Assembly: GCA_963707015.1 (NCBI GenBank)
Contig: CAVPOO010000021.1
Location: 62,001 to 126,000, forward strand
Reading direction: 5' to 3'
DNA: 64,000 nt
Source of the DNA: CAVPOO01 sp963707015
Lineage (GTDB): Bacteria; Pseudomonadota; Gammaproteobacteria; Thiohalobacterales; Thiohalobacteraceae
Made by a program: the position numbers and the translations under genes. Within the stretch, counting starts at the first letter, position 1; each line of letters begins with the position of its first letter. The notes below the pieces were generated by a model. It was not told where the DNA came from, did no database searches, and worked only from the letters and a program-made list of their open reading frames with translations. Of this stretch, positions 17,874 through 27,766 are shown piece after piece.

Positions 17874-18989
17874 TTACGCGCCCGGTGAGACGCCAGCACG
17901 CTCCGTGGCCGCGTTTGGAAAAGCGTCATCTTCACCCGTAATGATTTCTTTTCTCGGCCACGCCTTGAGTACCGCCTGCACCAGTGTTGCCAGCGGGATG
18001 GCAAAAAAGACCCCCCAGAATCCCCACACCCCGCCAAACACAAGCACGGCAACGATGATCGCAACCGGATGTAGGTTAACCACCTCCGAGAACAGCAAGG
18101 GCACGAGCACATTACCGTCCAGCGCCTGGATAACACCATAGGCGATCAACACGTATCCGAAACTGGCCGTCCAGCCCCACTGGAAATAGGCAATCATGGC
18201 CACCGGCACGGTCGCCACCGCGGCGCCGATATACGGAATAATGACGGACAAACCGACCAGTGTACTCAGCAGTACCGCATAGCCCAGCCCCATGAAGGTG
18301 AAGGTGGCATAGGTCACACCGCCTACAATGAAGATCTCCCACACCTTGCCCCGCACATAGTTGGCGATCTGAACGTTCACATCCGCCCAGACCTGCATCG
18401 CCAGTTTTCTTTCTGCCGGCAGGTAACTGCCCATCCAGCGCATCATCCCTTCCTTGTCCTTGAGGAAAAAAAACACCAGCACGGGGACCAGGATCACGTA
18501 TACCAGGAGTGTCATCAGCCCCATCAGCGAGGCCAGCGACATGGACAGAACTCGCTGGCCATAGCCGCCAATCTCGGCACGGACCGCCGCCATTACATCC
18601 CGGACCTGAGCTTCCGTGACAAAAGCCGGATAACGTTCCGGCAGCTGCAGCAACGCCTGCTGTCCTCGTGAAATCATGTCGGGGAGTTGCTGAAACAGTT
18701 GGGTAACCTGATGTGATAAGCGGGGCAACAGCCAGAACAGGGCGAAAAACAGAAATACCATGAATGCCATAAAAACGATGCTCACGGCTAGCGACCGCGG
18801 CAGCTGGTGTTGGCTCAGCCAGCTGACCAGACCATCAAGCAGATACGCGATCACCACAGCGGCGAGCACCGGCGCCAGCATATTGCCCATGGTCAACACG
18901 ATGGCGAAGCCGCTGAGCAGCAGCAGCCCGAGTATTACCACTTGCGGGTCAGACATGTAACGTGTGAACCAGGCCCGAATGATCTCCAT
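17874..18989 (-). CDS. AI-2E/PerM-family inner-membrane permease
   Basis: A 371-residue polytopic membrane protein with about eight hydrophobic segments, a long extracytoplasmic helical region between the third and fourth, and the family block IVGGVTYATFTFMGLGYAVLLSTLVGLSVIIPYIG with the conserved IPYIG. Members export AI-2 or act as Na+/H+ antiporters; the substrate here is unknown. It lies 3 bases downstream of the small gene at 18993-19367, so the two are co-transcribed. Confidence 0.88.
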   Translation of the reverse strand: MEIIRAWFTRYMSDPQVVILGLLLLSGFAIVLTMGNMLAPVLAAVVIAYLLDGLVSWLSQHQLPRSLAVSIVFMAFMVFLFFALFWLLPRLSHQVTQLFQQLPDMISRGQQALLQLPERYPAFVTEAQVRDVMAAVRAEIGGYGQRVLSMSLASLMGLMTLLVYVILVPVLVFFFLKDKEGMMRWMGSYLPAERKLAMQVWADVNVQIANYVRGKVWEIFIVGGVTYATFTFMGLGYAVLLSTLVGLSVIIPYIGAAVATVPVAMIAYFQWGWTASFGYVLIAYGVIQALDGNVLVPLLFSEVVNLHPVAIIVAVLVFGGVWGFWGVFFAIPLATLVQAVLKAWPRKEIITGEDDAFPNAATERAGVSPGA

Positions 18990-18992
18990 AAC

Positions 18993-19367
18993 TCAGTCCT
19001 GCTCCCTGCTGTCCTTCAGTGTGCGATAGTGCCGTATGAAAACCGCTTCCAGTTCATCGATGACCTCAGCAGCCACGCGGCCCTGAAGGACGTGCTGACC
19101 CACCAGATCAGATGTCTCGCCAAGCATCTTGGCCTTGTCGAGCATGGGATAAGTCCGGGACAGGCGCTTTACCGCCGCCACCACGGATTCCTTGTCAGGT
19201 CGGGGGATGGCTATGGGATCCGGCAGCTCCTGCCTGACAGGCGGTTTCACCCCGGAAACGGTTTCCGGGCGCGTCGCAAGAAACTCCGCAAACGCAAAGA
19301 GCGTGGATTGATTCGCGGCACCGAGCTGCCGAAAGATGTTCAAAAGCCTGTCTTCGAGTGATGCCAT
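18993..19367 (-). CDS. Small conserved protein of unknown function, 124 aa
   Basis: A 124-residue soluble, mostly helical protein with no signal peptide or recognisable catalytic motif. It opens MASLEDRLLNIFRQLGAANQSTLFAFAEFLATRPE and has a charged, proline-rich middle. It starts 7 bases downstream of the LysR gene and ends 3 bases before the PerM-like permease, so all three read as one unit; the regulator may control the other two. I do not recognise the family. Confidence 0.7.
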   Translation of the reverse strand: MASLEDRLLNIFRQLGAANQSTLFAFAEFLATRPETVSGVKPPVRQELPDPIAIPRPDKESVVAAVKRLSRTYPMLDKAKMLGETSDLVGQHVLQGRVAAEVIDELEAVFIRHYRTLKDSREQD

Positions 19368-19374
19368 TCAGCTG

Positions 19375-20286
19375 CTACATACCCGCTTCAGGATGAGTCT
19401 TGCAGTAATTGCGGGCGAACTCAAGCAGTTCATCCGTCGCCCTGTGCCGGAATTTCTGCTTCTGGTGAACGAAGGAGAATGGACGCTCCAGCGGCGGGTC
19501 GAGCTTAAGCGCGACCAGTGTCCCGAGCTGCAATTCCTTGTGGATGGTTGCCCGCGAGACAACCGACACACCCATGCCCGCCTCCACCGCGCCTTTGATC
19601 GCCTCCGGGCTACCGAGTTCCATACAGATGTTTATCTCACCCGCGTTGACCCCTGCGGCGCTGAAGTATTCGTTGATCACCTCGCGCGTGCCCGAACCCT
19701 CCTCACGGCAGATGTAAGGGTAATCCAGCAGGCACTTTACATCGATGCTGTCTTCACCGGCCAGAGGGTGATGCCGGGAAACGATCGCGACCAGTTGATC
19801 TTCACGGCACACGTCAACAACGAGATTCTTGTTCAACACAGGCGCCTCAACAACGCCGAGATCGATGACATTGTTTTCCACCATCGATACGATGCCGTCT
19901 GTATTCGATACCTTCAGCTGGACGTTGACATCCGGATACTTCGCCTTGAAATCGCCGAGCAGTGCGGGAAGCATGTACTCCGCAATCGTCGTACTGGCGC
20001 CTATCATCACCACACCGCTGATTTCTCCCGTCATCTCGCGTACGGCATTTTCCATCTCGCTGTAGAGTTCGAAGATCTTGTCGGCATATTCGTAAACGCG
20101 ACTCCCGGCCTCGGTAAGGCTGATACGATTATGCGTACGATCGAACAAGCGGGTATTGAAGTGCTCCTCCAGCTGCCTCACCTGAAACGTCACCGCCGGT
20201 TGTGTCATGTGTAGCGACTCGGCTGCCTTGGTAAAACTCAGAAGTCGTGCCACCGTGTGGAACACTTGGAGTCGTCGATCGGCCAT
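19375..20286 (-). CDS. LysR-family transcriptional regulator (CysL/CbbR-like)
   Basis: A 303-residue LTTR with an N-terminal winged helix-turn-helix (FHTVARLLSFTKAAESLHMTQPAVTFQVRQLEEHF) and a periplasmic-binding-like effector domain containing CREEGSGTREVI, the effector-pocket stretch seen in the CysB/CbbR/CysL group. It heads the small unknown gene and the PerM-like permease. The 214 bases upstream, shared with relA's 3' end, show no clear promoter. Confidence 0.88.
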   Translation of the reverse strand: MADRRLQVFHTVARLLSFTKAAESLHMTQPAVTFQVRQLEEHFNTRLFDRTHNRISLTEAGSRVYEYADKIFELYSEMENAVREMTGEISGVVMIGASTTIAEYMLPALLGDFKAKYPDVNVQLKVSNTDGIVSMVENNVIDLGVVEAPVLNKNLVVDVCREDQLVAIVSRHHPLAGEDSIDVKCLLDYPYICREEGSGTREVINEYFSAAGVNAGEINICMELGSPEAIKGAVEAGMGVSVVSRATIHKELQLGTLVALKLDPPLERPFSFVHQKQKFRHRATDELLEFARNYCKTHPEAGM

Positions 20287-20500
20287 GAATGCCTCTTCGG
20301 TTTAAAGCTAAGTTCTGCGGCACACGGCCACGGTCAGATTTGGCGTATCGCCGGTTGCCAGCCACCCTTCCGGCAGAAACCGCGCGCAGCGCTCATCACC
20401 GGAAATCCAGCCAATCCTATACCAAAACGGAGAACTATAAAATAATCTAATGGGGGTATGAAGAATGTAATGAGCCTTGACTCATCGATACAACCTCTGA

Positions 20501-22702
20501 TCAGAGCGTTCGATGAACTTCCAGGACATTCGCCAGTTGCCCGATGCGGCTCAAAACACGGCTCAGCTCGTCGATGTCGCTGATTTCGACAGTGAGTTTC
20601 ATATGTGCGGCGTGATCGCTTTTATTCGTATAGGTATTCACTTCCGTTACATTGATCTTTTCGTTGGCAAGCACCGCAGTGACATCACGCAACAGCCCTG
20701 CCCGGTCATAGGCAAGAATCTGAATCTCGACCGGATAGGTTTCGCCTCGGCGCGCGCCCCAGTCGACCTCGATCAGACGTTCCCGATCCTCGGTGCCGAA
20801 ACGCAATATATTCGAGCAATCGCGGCGATGAATGGTAACGCCGCGTCCACGCGTAATATAGCCGACTATCGCATCAGAAGGTACCGGTTTGCAGCATCGC
20901 GCCATGTGGCTGAGAAGATTACCCACACCCTGTATCCTGATGCCTCCGCCACCGCTCTCCTGGGGTACCCGCCCTCTGCGCGGCAACCTGGGCTCACGGC
21001 TCGCCGGACCCGTTAACTCATTGGCCGCGCCGGCAAGCTGCGCGGTGTTGGTGTCCCCGCGGCCAAGTGCCGCCAGCATGTCGTTCACCTCCTTAAAATG
21101 CAGCCTTTCAGCCAGCGCCTCGCGACTGACCCCGGAGATGCCCAGGCGATGCAGATCACGCTCCAGGATTGACCGACCTGCGGAGACATTCTTTTCATAG
21201 TCCTGTTGTTTGAACCAGTGGCGCACTTTCGCGCGTGCCCGGGAGGTCTTCAGATAACCGAGATGTGGACTCAGCCAGTCCCGGCTCGGCATCCCCTGGC
21301 GGGTGGTCAGAACCTCCACCTGCTCGCCGCTGTGGAGTTCGTAGGTCAGAGGCACGATATGCCCGTTGACCTTTGCCCCGCGACAACGATGCCCGACGTC
21401 TGTGTGAATGTAGTAGGCAAAATCGAGCGGCGTTGCTCCGTAAGGAAGGTCGATTACCCGACCTTGCGGTGTCAGTACGTAGACACGTTCAGCACCGGAT
21501 TCTGACTTGAACCGGTCTACAAAGTCACTCGCAGATGACTCCTCGTCCTTCCATTCCAGGAGTTGGCGGAGCCAGGTGATCTTCTGCTCGAAACCCGCGT
21601 CTCGGCGCGCGCCCTCCTTATAACGCCAGTGCGCCGCGACACCCAATTCAGCATGCTCGTGCATCTCGCGCGTGCGAATCTGCACCTCCAGCGTCTTCCC
21701 GCCAGGGCCTACAACTGCCGTGTGCAAGGACCGGTACAGGTTTTCCTTCGGACTGGCGACATAATCGTCGAATTCCCTTGGGACGTGGCGCCACAGACTG
21801 TGCACGACACCCAGCGCGGCATAGCAATCCGCATCGCGTTGTACCAGGACGCGTATCGCACGCACGTCAAAGATCTGCTGGAAGTCAACATTCTTGCGCT
21901 GCATCTTGCGCCAGATGCTGTAGATGTGCTTCGGCCGCCCGGTCACCTCTGCCTGGACGCCAGCCGCGGCCAGTTCCCGGTTTAACTGCCTGACGACCTT
22001 GTTAATGTAACGTTCGCGGTCGACACGGCGCTCATCGAGCAACCCGGCAATCCTGCGATAGTTGTCGGGCTCGAGATAGCGCAAGGCAAGATCCTCGAGT
22101 TCCCACTTGATGTGCCAGATACCGAGACGGTTGGCGAGTGGTGCATAGATCTCCAGTGTCTCCCGGGCAATCCGGCGCTGGCGTGCTTCATCGAGATAAC
22201 GAAGAGTCCGCATATTGTGCAGACGATCGGCGAGTTTGATCAGTACGACACGCACGTCTTCGACCATCGCCAACAGCAGCTTGCGAACGCTCTCGGCATG
22301 CTGGTCATGCTTGCCGCTGGTCTGCGGATCATGGTAACGGCTGATCTGGCCCATCTTGGTGACGCCGTCGACGAGCCGCGCCACGACGTCGCCGAACTCG
22401 ACCTCGATGTCGCGCCGGGTAAGCTCGGTGTCCTCGATTACATCGTGCAGCAGTGCACCTACCAGGGTCTCGGTGTCCAGCTGGAGGTCGGCCAGAATGT
22501 CGGCAACGGCCAGTACGTGGCTTACATAGGGCTCGCCCGAAGCCCGCGTCTGCCCCGCATGCACCTGCACCACCCGCTGCAGCGCCCGGGTCAGCAGCTG
22601 GGCATCCTCGGCTGGACGTGTTGCCTGAACACGCGACAACCAGGCCTCGTATTCGGTTAGCGCCCGTCCGGAACCGTCTGTAATGTGGTTAATAGTCACC
22701 AT
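20501..22702 (-). CDS. relA: RelA-type (p)ppGpp synthetase with apparently intact hydrolase domain
   Basis: A 733-residue long RSH protein: HD hydrolase (about 40-190), synthetase (about 240-370), TGS (about 405-465), a Cys-rich zinc-finger-like segment (MARCCKPVP, HRRDC) and a C-terminal ACT domain. The synthetase motif is EFDD (310-313), the acidic form of monofunctional RelA, and GPGGKTLEVQIRT is RelA-like. Unlike E. coli RelA, all hydrolase landmarks I could check remain: R53, H62, H86-D87, E90-D91, D159 and N163. Whether it both makes and degrades (p)ppGpp must be tested. Confidence 0.9.
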   Translation of the reverse strand: MVTINHITDGSGRALTEYEAWLSRVQATRPAEDAQLLTRALQRVVQVHAGQTRASGEPYVSHVLAVADILADLQLDTETLVGALLHDVIEDTELTRRDIEVEFGDVVARLVDGVTKMGQISRYHDPQTSGKHDQHAESVRKLLLAMVEDVRVVLIKLADRLHNMRTLRYLDEARQRRIARETLEIYAPLANRLGIWHIKWELEDLALRYLEPDNYRRIAGLLDERRVDRERYINKVVRQLNRELAAAGVQAEVTGRPKHIYSIWRKMQRKNVDFQQIFDVRAIRVLVQRDADCYAALGVVHSLWRHVPREFDDYVASPKENLYRSLHTAVVGPGGKTLEVQIRTREMHEHAELGVAAHWRYKEGARRDAGFEQKITWLRQLLEWKDEESSASDFVDRFKSESGAERVYVLTPQGRVIDLPYGATPLDFAYYIHTDVGHRCRGAKVNGHIVPLTYELHSGEQVEVLTTRQGMPSRDWLSPHLGYLKTSRARAKVRHWFKQQDYEKNVSAGRSILERDLHRLGISGVSREALAERLHFKEVNDMLAALGRGDTNTAQLAGAANELTGPASREPRLPRRGRVPQESGGGGIRIQGVGNLLSHMARCCKPVPSDAIVGYITRGRGVTIHRRDCSNILRFGTEDRERLIEVDWGARRGETYPVEIQILAYDRAGLLRDVTAVLANEKINVTEVNTYTNKSDHAAHMKLTVEISDIDELSRVLSRIGQLANVLEVHRTL

Positions 22703-23226
22703 TGAACGGAATATAGGGGCGAAGAACCGCGTTTCCTACCTGCTAGTTTAGCGGGATTCGGAAAAAAATGAGGCAAGGAACGTACCGAGGCTAAGAAAAT
22801 GAGACACTCTTCGCTTTCCGGCGCCCTCCATGTGGCGCATCAGGCCCAGGCATTCCGGATGCGAGGCAATGGTTAAATCCCCAAGGAGGCAATCAGACGT
22901 GTCTGGCATGGAACGTCCAGCCTGGTGGGCGCGGCCCTGTCTGCGACGCGCGGCCCACCGTCCGATTCAATGAGCCGATAAAAGGGGCCCAAACCCACCC
23001 TTGTTAGAACAGTCCGCCAGAGGAATTGAATGACAGGGACCCCGGCCATGCCGCCGAGGAACTTTTCTCCACCCCGCTTACACGACGGCAATAGCTAATT
23101 TAGATACAGTTAATTAGCCCATTGTTCTGATAGTTTTTCCGAACGAGCCGGGCTGAGTTGACAAGGCCGCGCGGTTACGGCCCACCCCGTGCTGACCCGC
23201 GTACCCCGGCAGAGACGTGCGGGCTG
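22703..23226 (+). other. 524-bp intergenic region between ffh and relA
   Basis: No credible gene is seen. A 72-codon minus-strand frame (22873-23091) has no family match that I know. It contains an imperfect GC hairpin (GGTGGGC at 22924 pairing with GCCCACC at 22953) and an A/T-rich patch near 23090-23140. The rpsP-rimM-trmD-rplS genes that often follow ffh are absent here. Confidence 0.5.
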
Positions 23227-24585
23227 TTAGAAGGGTAAGCCCTGGGGCATACGCCCTTTCATACCGCGCAGCAGCTTGCCCATACCACCCTTGGACAACT
23301 TCTTCATCATTCTCTGCATCTGGGTGAACTGCTTGAGCATGCGGTTAACATCCTGGACCTGGGTACCGGAACCGGCCGCGATCCGCCGCTTGCGCGACCC
23401 CTTTATAATATCCGGAAAGTGTCGCTCCTGTTCCGTCATCGAACTGATAATCGCAACCATACGCACGAGTTCGCGATCGTTTACCTGGCTCTTCACATCC
23501 TTGGGAATACCCGCCATACCGGGCAGTTTGTCCATCAACCCTGACAGTCCCCCCATCCCTGTCATCTGTTCCAGCTGAATGCGAAAATCTTCCAGGTCAA
23601 ACCGCGTGCCTTTCTTCAGTTTGCTTGCCAGTTTGGCAACCTGTTCCTTGTCGACTTTTCGTTCCGCCTCTTCAACCAGGCTGAGAACGTCTCCCATACC
23701 AAGAATGCGCGAGGCAATGCGATCCGGGTAAAACGGTTCGAGCGCGGCCGTCTTCTCGCCGACCCCCAGGAACTTGATCGGCTTGCCCGTGATTGCGCGA
23801 ATCGACAAGGCTGCGCCGCCGCGCGCATCACCGTCCGCCTTGGTCAGAATGACGCCGGTCAATGGCAAGGCCGCGTTAAACACCTTGGCGGTGTTAGCGG
23901 CATCCTGACCCGTCATGCTGTCCACCACAAACAGTGTTTCCACGGGATTGAGAATGCCGTGAACACGGGCAATCTCCCGCATCATTTCATCATCGATGTG
24001 TAGCCGGCCCGCAGTGTCGACAATGAGAACATCGACAAAGTGCTTGCGCGCATAATCCAGCGCACTGCGCGCAATGTCGCCAGGATCCTGATTTGCCTCG
24101 CTCGGGAAGAACTCGGCGCCGACTTGCCCGGCAAGCGTTTCCAGCTGTTTGATCGCCGCTGGGCGGTACACGTCACAACTGGCGACCAGCACGGATTTCT
24201 TCTGGCGTTCCTTCAGCCAACGGGCCAGCTTTGCGGTGCTGGTAGTCTTGCCGGAGCCTTGCAGCCCGGCCATGAGAACCACCGCGGGTGGCTGGGTTTT
24301 GAGGTTTAATCCGTCATTGGTCTCACCCATGGTCGCAACGAGTTCCTCGTTAACCACCTTGACCAGTGCCTGTCCGGGTGTGAGGCTCTTGATCACGTCC
24401 TGACCGACTGCCCTCTCGCGCACCCGTTCGACAAAGTCGCGCACCACTGGCAGGGCGACATCAGCCTCAAGGAGCGCCATCCGCACCTCCCGGAGTGTCT
24501 CCTTGATGTTGTCTTCTGTCAGGCGGCCCTGCCCGCGCAGGCGCCGGAAGGTCTGAGTGAATCGATCTGAGAGATTTTCAAACAT
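23227..24585 (-). CDS. ffh: Signal recognition particle protein Ffh
   Basis: A 452-residue SRP54 GTPase, the usual bacterial length. It has an N domain (MFENLSDRFTQTFRRLRG), then the G domain with GLQGSGKTTSTAKLA, DTAGRLHID and TKADGDARGG, and a methionine-rich M domain (LKQFTQMQRMMKKLSKGGMGKLLRGMKG) that holds 4.5S RNA and signal sequences. It delivers ribosomes making membrane proteins to FtsY. The start follows the family; the frame upstream to 24714 is not supported. Confidence 0.97.
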   Translation of the reverse strand: MFENLSDRFTQTFRRLRGQGRLTEDNIKETLREVRMALLEADVALPVVRDFVERVRERAVGQDVIKSLTPGQALVKVVNEELVATMGETNDGLNLKTQPPAVVLMAGLQGSGKTTSTAKLARWLKERQKKSVLVASCDVYRPAAIKQLETLAGQVGAEFFPSEANQDPGDIARSALDYARKHFVDVLIVDTAGRLHIDDEMMREIARVHGILNPVETLFVVDSMTGQDAANTAKVFNAALPLTGVILTKADGDARGGAALSIRAITGKPIKFLGVGEKTAALEPFYPDRIASRILGMGDVLSLVEEAERKVDKEQVAKLASKLKKGTRFDLEDFRIQLEQMTGMGGLSGLMDKLPGMAGIPKDVKSQVNDRELVRMVAIISSMTEQERHFPDIIKGSRKRRIAAGSGTQVQDVNRMLKQFTQMQRMMKKLSKGGMGKLLRGMKGRMPQGLPF

Positions 24586-24647
24586 AGCTGCTCTATCGTT
24601 GGGCCGACGCAGATGCCGCCGGCTCCTCAGGCTACCAGGAGGACTGA

Positions 24648-25412
24648 TTATAGCTGGATAGTGTCGCCGTCGAACAGGCGGATGACCTGAAATCCCCGAA
24701 TTGCCGTGCGACATTCATCAAATATGCTTTCTTCTGCACCGGGTTTCAGGTGACTCAGATAGATCCTGGGTCGATGCCGGAGTTTCTCAAGATCCGCGGC
24801 CAGCAATTCGGGGCAATAATGGTACGCCTTTCTGCACATATCGATGTCCCCGTTACCAAACGCACATTCCACAACCAGTGCATGTAATGCGTCGCGTGCA
24901 TTCAGTGCTGACCAAAGGCTGTCGTTGCTGGTGGTGTCCCCGCTGAAGGCAAACTTCGATCGAGCGTCCTCAACCAGATAGCCGACACCCGGGACAACGT
25001 GGTTAACCGGGATCATCTCAATCTTGCGGCCTTCCACCTCCACCGTTTCGCCCGCGCGCATGACTTCGTAGCGCAGCACCGGCATATCCGCGCTCGGGAG
25101 CCGGGTAAAATCTGGCCAGATCTTCCAGTTGAAGATGTGCTTCTTCAGCCCATCTATGGTATCCAGGCTCGCATGAACAATCACTGGTTCCTGCGACTCG
25201 AAGAAGATCGAGTCAACCATGAGAGGAATGCCGGCAATGTGATCCAGATGGGAATGGGTAATGAAGATATGGCGAATCTGCCGCATTTCCTGCAGCCCAA
25301 GAGCGCCGGCGCCGGTACCGGCGTCAATCAGGATATCGCCATCGACCTGCAAACAGGTTGTGCGACGCCCCCCCCCGAAACCCCCACTGCATCCCAATAT
25401 CCGTATACGCAT
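24648..25412 (-). CDS. MBL-fold hydrolase, class II cyclic-nucleotide phosphodiesterase-like
   Basis: A 254-residue metallo-beta-lactamase-fold protein with THSHLDH (near residue 53), an FSGDTTSND metal-bridging Asp block and a late YLSHLKPGAEE histidine. The layout resembles class II 3',5'-cyclic-nucleotide phosphodiesterases and RNase Z-like enzymes; it lacks the RNase Z exosite arm. It is followed at about 60 bases by ffh on the same strand and is divergent from the CcsA-like gene. The cyclic-nucleotide substrate is inferred by resemblance only. Confidence 0.75.
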   Translation of the reverse strand: MRIRILGCSGGFGGGRRTTCLQVDGDILIDAGTGAGALGLQEMRQIRHIFITHSHLDHIAGIPLMVDSIFFESQEPVIVHASLDTIDGLKKHIFNWKIWPDFTRLPSADMPVLRYEVMRAGETVEVEGRKIEMIPVNHVVPGVGYLVEDARSKFAFSGDTTSNDSLWSALNARDALHALVVECAFGNGDIDMCRKAYHYCPELLAADLEKLRHRPRIYLSHLKPGAEESIFDECRTAIRGFQVIRLFDGDTIQL

Positions 25413-25545
25413 GAACTGTCCAGAGCGACGACAGAGTTGAACGAACGACGTGCCGATCGCGTTCAGACTCTTCTATGCGCGGTTCACTTATGCGATTATC
25501 CTGCAGGAGCCCCGGTGGTAATCAGGCACAAGATACCCGTCAACA

Positions 25546-26358
25546 ATGTATTCACATTATAGCGGCATCCTTGCAATTGCCCTTTATCTGGCAGCGAGCA
25601 CCATGTTAGGCTTGCGCTTGGCGCGCCATGGCTCGTTCGTAGCCGCATGGAACCGCCGTGCGCTGATCGCACTCGGGCTGGGCGGTGTGATACTTCACGC
25701 CGTTGCACTCTATCCCAGGCTCATCACTGCCCAGGGATTGAACCTGGGGTTCTTCAACGCCTTATCGCTCATCGGTGTGCTGGGTGCTTTCCTGCTTCTG
25801 ATTTCGGCACTCAATCGGCCCCTCGAAAGTCTGGGCGTAGTACTCTTGCCATTGGCGGCCTTGAGTATCGCGCTCATGTTTGCCTACCCGTCCCGACGTA
25901 TCCTGGAATCCTCGGGTGCCTGGCAACTCGATCTGCACATCGTGCTTTCCGTCGTCGCCTACAGCCTCCTCGGCATCGCCGCACTCCAGGCCATCGTGCT
26001 GGCGATACAGGACAGCCACCTCCGAAACCGGCATCCAGGTGGCCTGATCCGAGCTCTACCCGCACTGCAGGTCATGGAGTCCCTGCTCTTCCAACTGATC
26101 AGCATCGGATTCATCTTTCTCAGTCTGGCACTGCTCACAGGCATCCTGTTCCTTGATGACATCTTCGCCCAACACCTGGTACACAAGACAGTCCTGTCGA
26201 TCATTGCCTGGGGGGTATTCGGCATTTTGCTCTGGGGCCGATGGCGTTTTGGCTGGCGTGGCCAGACCGCCATCCGCTGGACGCTCGGTGGTTTCATGTT
26301 TCTGATGCTGGCCTATTTTGGCAGCAAGCTGGTCCTGGAACTGATACTTAACCGCTAA
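25546..26358 (+). CDS. CcsA/YpjD-like cytochrome c assembly-family membrane protein
   Basis: A 270-residue protein with eight predicted membrane spans, of the YpjD group related to CcsA/CcmC heme handlers. Conserved WQLDLHIVLSVVAYSLLGIAALQAI carries a histidine in a membrane-edge position, and VHKTVLSIIAWGVFGILLWGRWRFGWRG carries another. In many gammaproteobacteria it sits between ffh and a CorB-type gene, as here. Its precise role is unknown. Confidence 0.83.
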   Translation: MYSHYSGILAIALYLAASTMLGLRLARHGSFVAAWNRRALIALGLGGVILHAVALYPRLITAQGLNLGFFNALSLIGVLGAFLLLISALNRPLESLGVVLLPLAALSIALMFAYPSRRILESSGAWQLDLHIVLSVVAYSLLGIAALQAIVLAIQDSHLRNRHPGGLIRALPALQVMESLLFQLISIGFIFLSLALLTGILFLDDIFAQHLVHKTVLSIIAWGVFGILLWGRWRFGWRGQTAIRWTLGGFMFLMLAYFGSKLVLELILNR

Positions 26359-26462
26359 GTTGCCGGATGTCCTACGCCGCCGCACAACGGATTCCCGGAC
26401 CGGCTCAGGAGTTGGCTCTTGACGGGCGATTCCGGCTACACTCGGATCAGTACCTGCAAATC

Positions 26463-26481
26463 AGGAGGCACTTCTTACTTG
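26463..26481 (+). promoter_or_regulatory. Perfect Shine-Dalgarno deciding a TTG start
   Basis: AGGAGG at 26463-26468 lies 10 bases before an in-frame TTG (26479-26481). No ATG is available near the conserved beginning of this CorB/C-family protein, so the TTG is taken as the start codon. Confidence 0.7.
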
Positions 26482-27765
26482 GATACCATCCCTTTGGGCG
26501 CCCTGTTTGGCGCGCTCGCGCTGCTCATTGTTCTTTCCGCTTTTTTTTCCGGCTCCGAAACAGGCCTGATGGCCCTCAACCGGTACCGACTCCGGCACCT
26601 TGTGCGCGCCAAACATCCGGGCGCGATTCGTGCCCAGCAACTGCTAGACAAACCCGACAGACTGATCGGCCTGATACTGCTTGGCAACAACTTCGCGAAC
26701 ATTCTTGCATCATCACTCACAACGGTGATCGCACTGCGCCTGGCAGGACAGGCGGGTATTGCCGCAGGCGCCGGCCTGCTCACCCTGGTAATTCTGATTT
26801 TTGCTGAAGTGACGCCGAAGACGCTGGCTGCCCTGCACCCTGAACGCTTTGCATTTCCCTCGGCCTTCGTCTACGGGCCGCTGCTCAAAATACTTTACCC
26901 CCTCGTGTGGATAGTCAACATGATCACTAATAGCCTGTTGAAGCTGATTGGTGTATCGCCCGGCGAAGAGACATCCCAGGCGCTGAGCAGGGAGGAGTTG
27001 CGGACGGTGCTGATGGAAGCGGGCACGCTGATACCGAAGCGTCACCAGACTATGCTGCTGAGCCTGCTGGACCTCGAGCACGCCACCGTTGAAGACATCA
27101 TGATACCGCGCAACGAGATCGTGGGTATAGACCTCACAGACAACATTGACGACATCATGAACCTGCTGAGCCACACACAATATACCCGGCTGCCCGTGTT
27201 CGAGGAATCAGTTGACCATATTGTGGGCATGCTGCACATACGGCGGGTTTTACCACTGCTCCAGAAACAAACGCTGGGCATGGATGAGCTGCGCGCAGCC
27301 ATCAGAGAACCCTATTTCATTCCAGAAGGCACCTCCCTGAACCGCCAGCTTCTCAACTTCCAGCGCGAAGGTCGCCGCATCGGTCTCGTAGTCGATGAAT
27401 ATGGCGATATTATGGGTCTCGCGACGGTTGAAGACATTCTCGAGGAGGTCGTGGGAGAATTCACCACAGATCCTTCCGCCACCCACAAGGGCATTACAGC
27501 GGAGGATGGCGGCACTTATCTCCTTGACGCCAGCGCCAGCGTACGCGAACTTAACCGCACACTGAAAATCGAACTACCCACCGATGGGCCCAAGACATTG
27601 AACGGGCTCATCCTTGAACATATGGAAACAATTCCCGAGCCGGGGACCAGTCTTTTACTCGCAGGTTACCCGGTAGAGATTCTCCAGACCAAGGACAACG
27701 CCGTGAAGACGGTACGTCTCAAACCGCGCCTCGTCCGCAGCGAACAAGCACCAACCGTCTCCTGA
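26479..27765 (+). CDS. HlyC/CorC-family membrane protein (CorB/YfjD type)
   Basis: A 428-residue protein: an N-terminal DUF21/CNNM membrane domain (ALLIVLSAFFSGSETGLMALNRYRLRHL), two CBS domains (VEDIMIPRNEIVGIDL and VDEYGDIMGLATVEDILEEVVGEF) and a C-terminal CorC_HlyC domain. Relatives are linked to Mg2+ and Co2+ efflux or homeostasis. The TTG at 26479 is chosen because of the AGGAGG upstream; the next upstream candidate at 26419 is also a TTG but lacks a signal. It follows the YpjD-like gene in the same direction. Confidence 0.88.
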   Translation: MDTIPLGALFGALALLIVLSAFFSGSETGLMALNRYRLRHLVRAKHPGAIRAQQLLDKPDRLIGLILLGNNFANILASSLTTVIALRLAGQAGIAAGAGLLTLVILIFAEVTPKTLAALHPERFAFPSAFVYGPLLKILYPLVWIVNMITNSLLKLIGVSPGEETSQALSREELRTVLMEAGTLIPKRHQTMLLSLLDLEHATVEDIMIPRNEIVGIDLTDNIDDIMNLLSHTQYTRLPVFEESVDHIVGMLHIRRVLPLLQKQTLGMDELRAAIREPYFIPEGTSLNRQLLNFQREGRRIGLVVDEYGDIMGLATVEDILEEVVGEFTTDPSATHKGITAEDGGTYLLDASASVRELNRTLKIELPTDGPKTLNGLILEHMETIPEPGTSLLLAGYPVEILQTKDNAVKTVRLKPRLVRSEQAPTVS

Positions 27766-27766
27766 A

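Noticed and set aside
17874..20286. A quorum-sensing system (LysR, small protein, AI-2E permease)
   Set aside because: AI-2E/PerM is a broad permease family and there is no luxS or receptor gene nearby; only co-transcription is supported.
22873..23091. 72-codon minus-strand ORF between ffh and relA
   Set aside because: No recognisable family, and the start is not supported by a ribosome-binding site; probably a chance frame.
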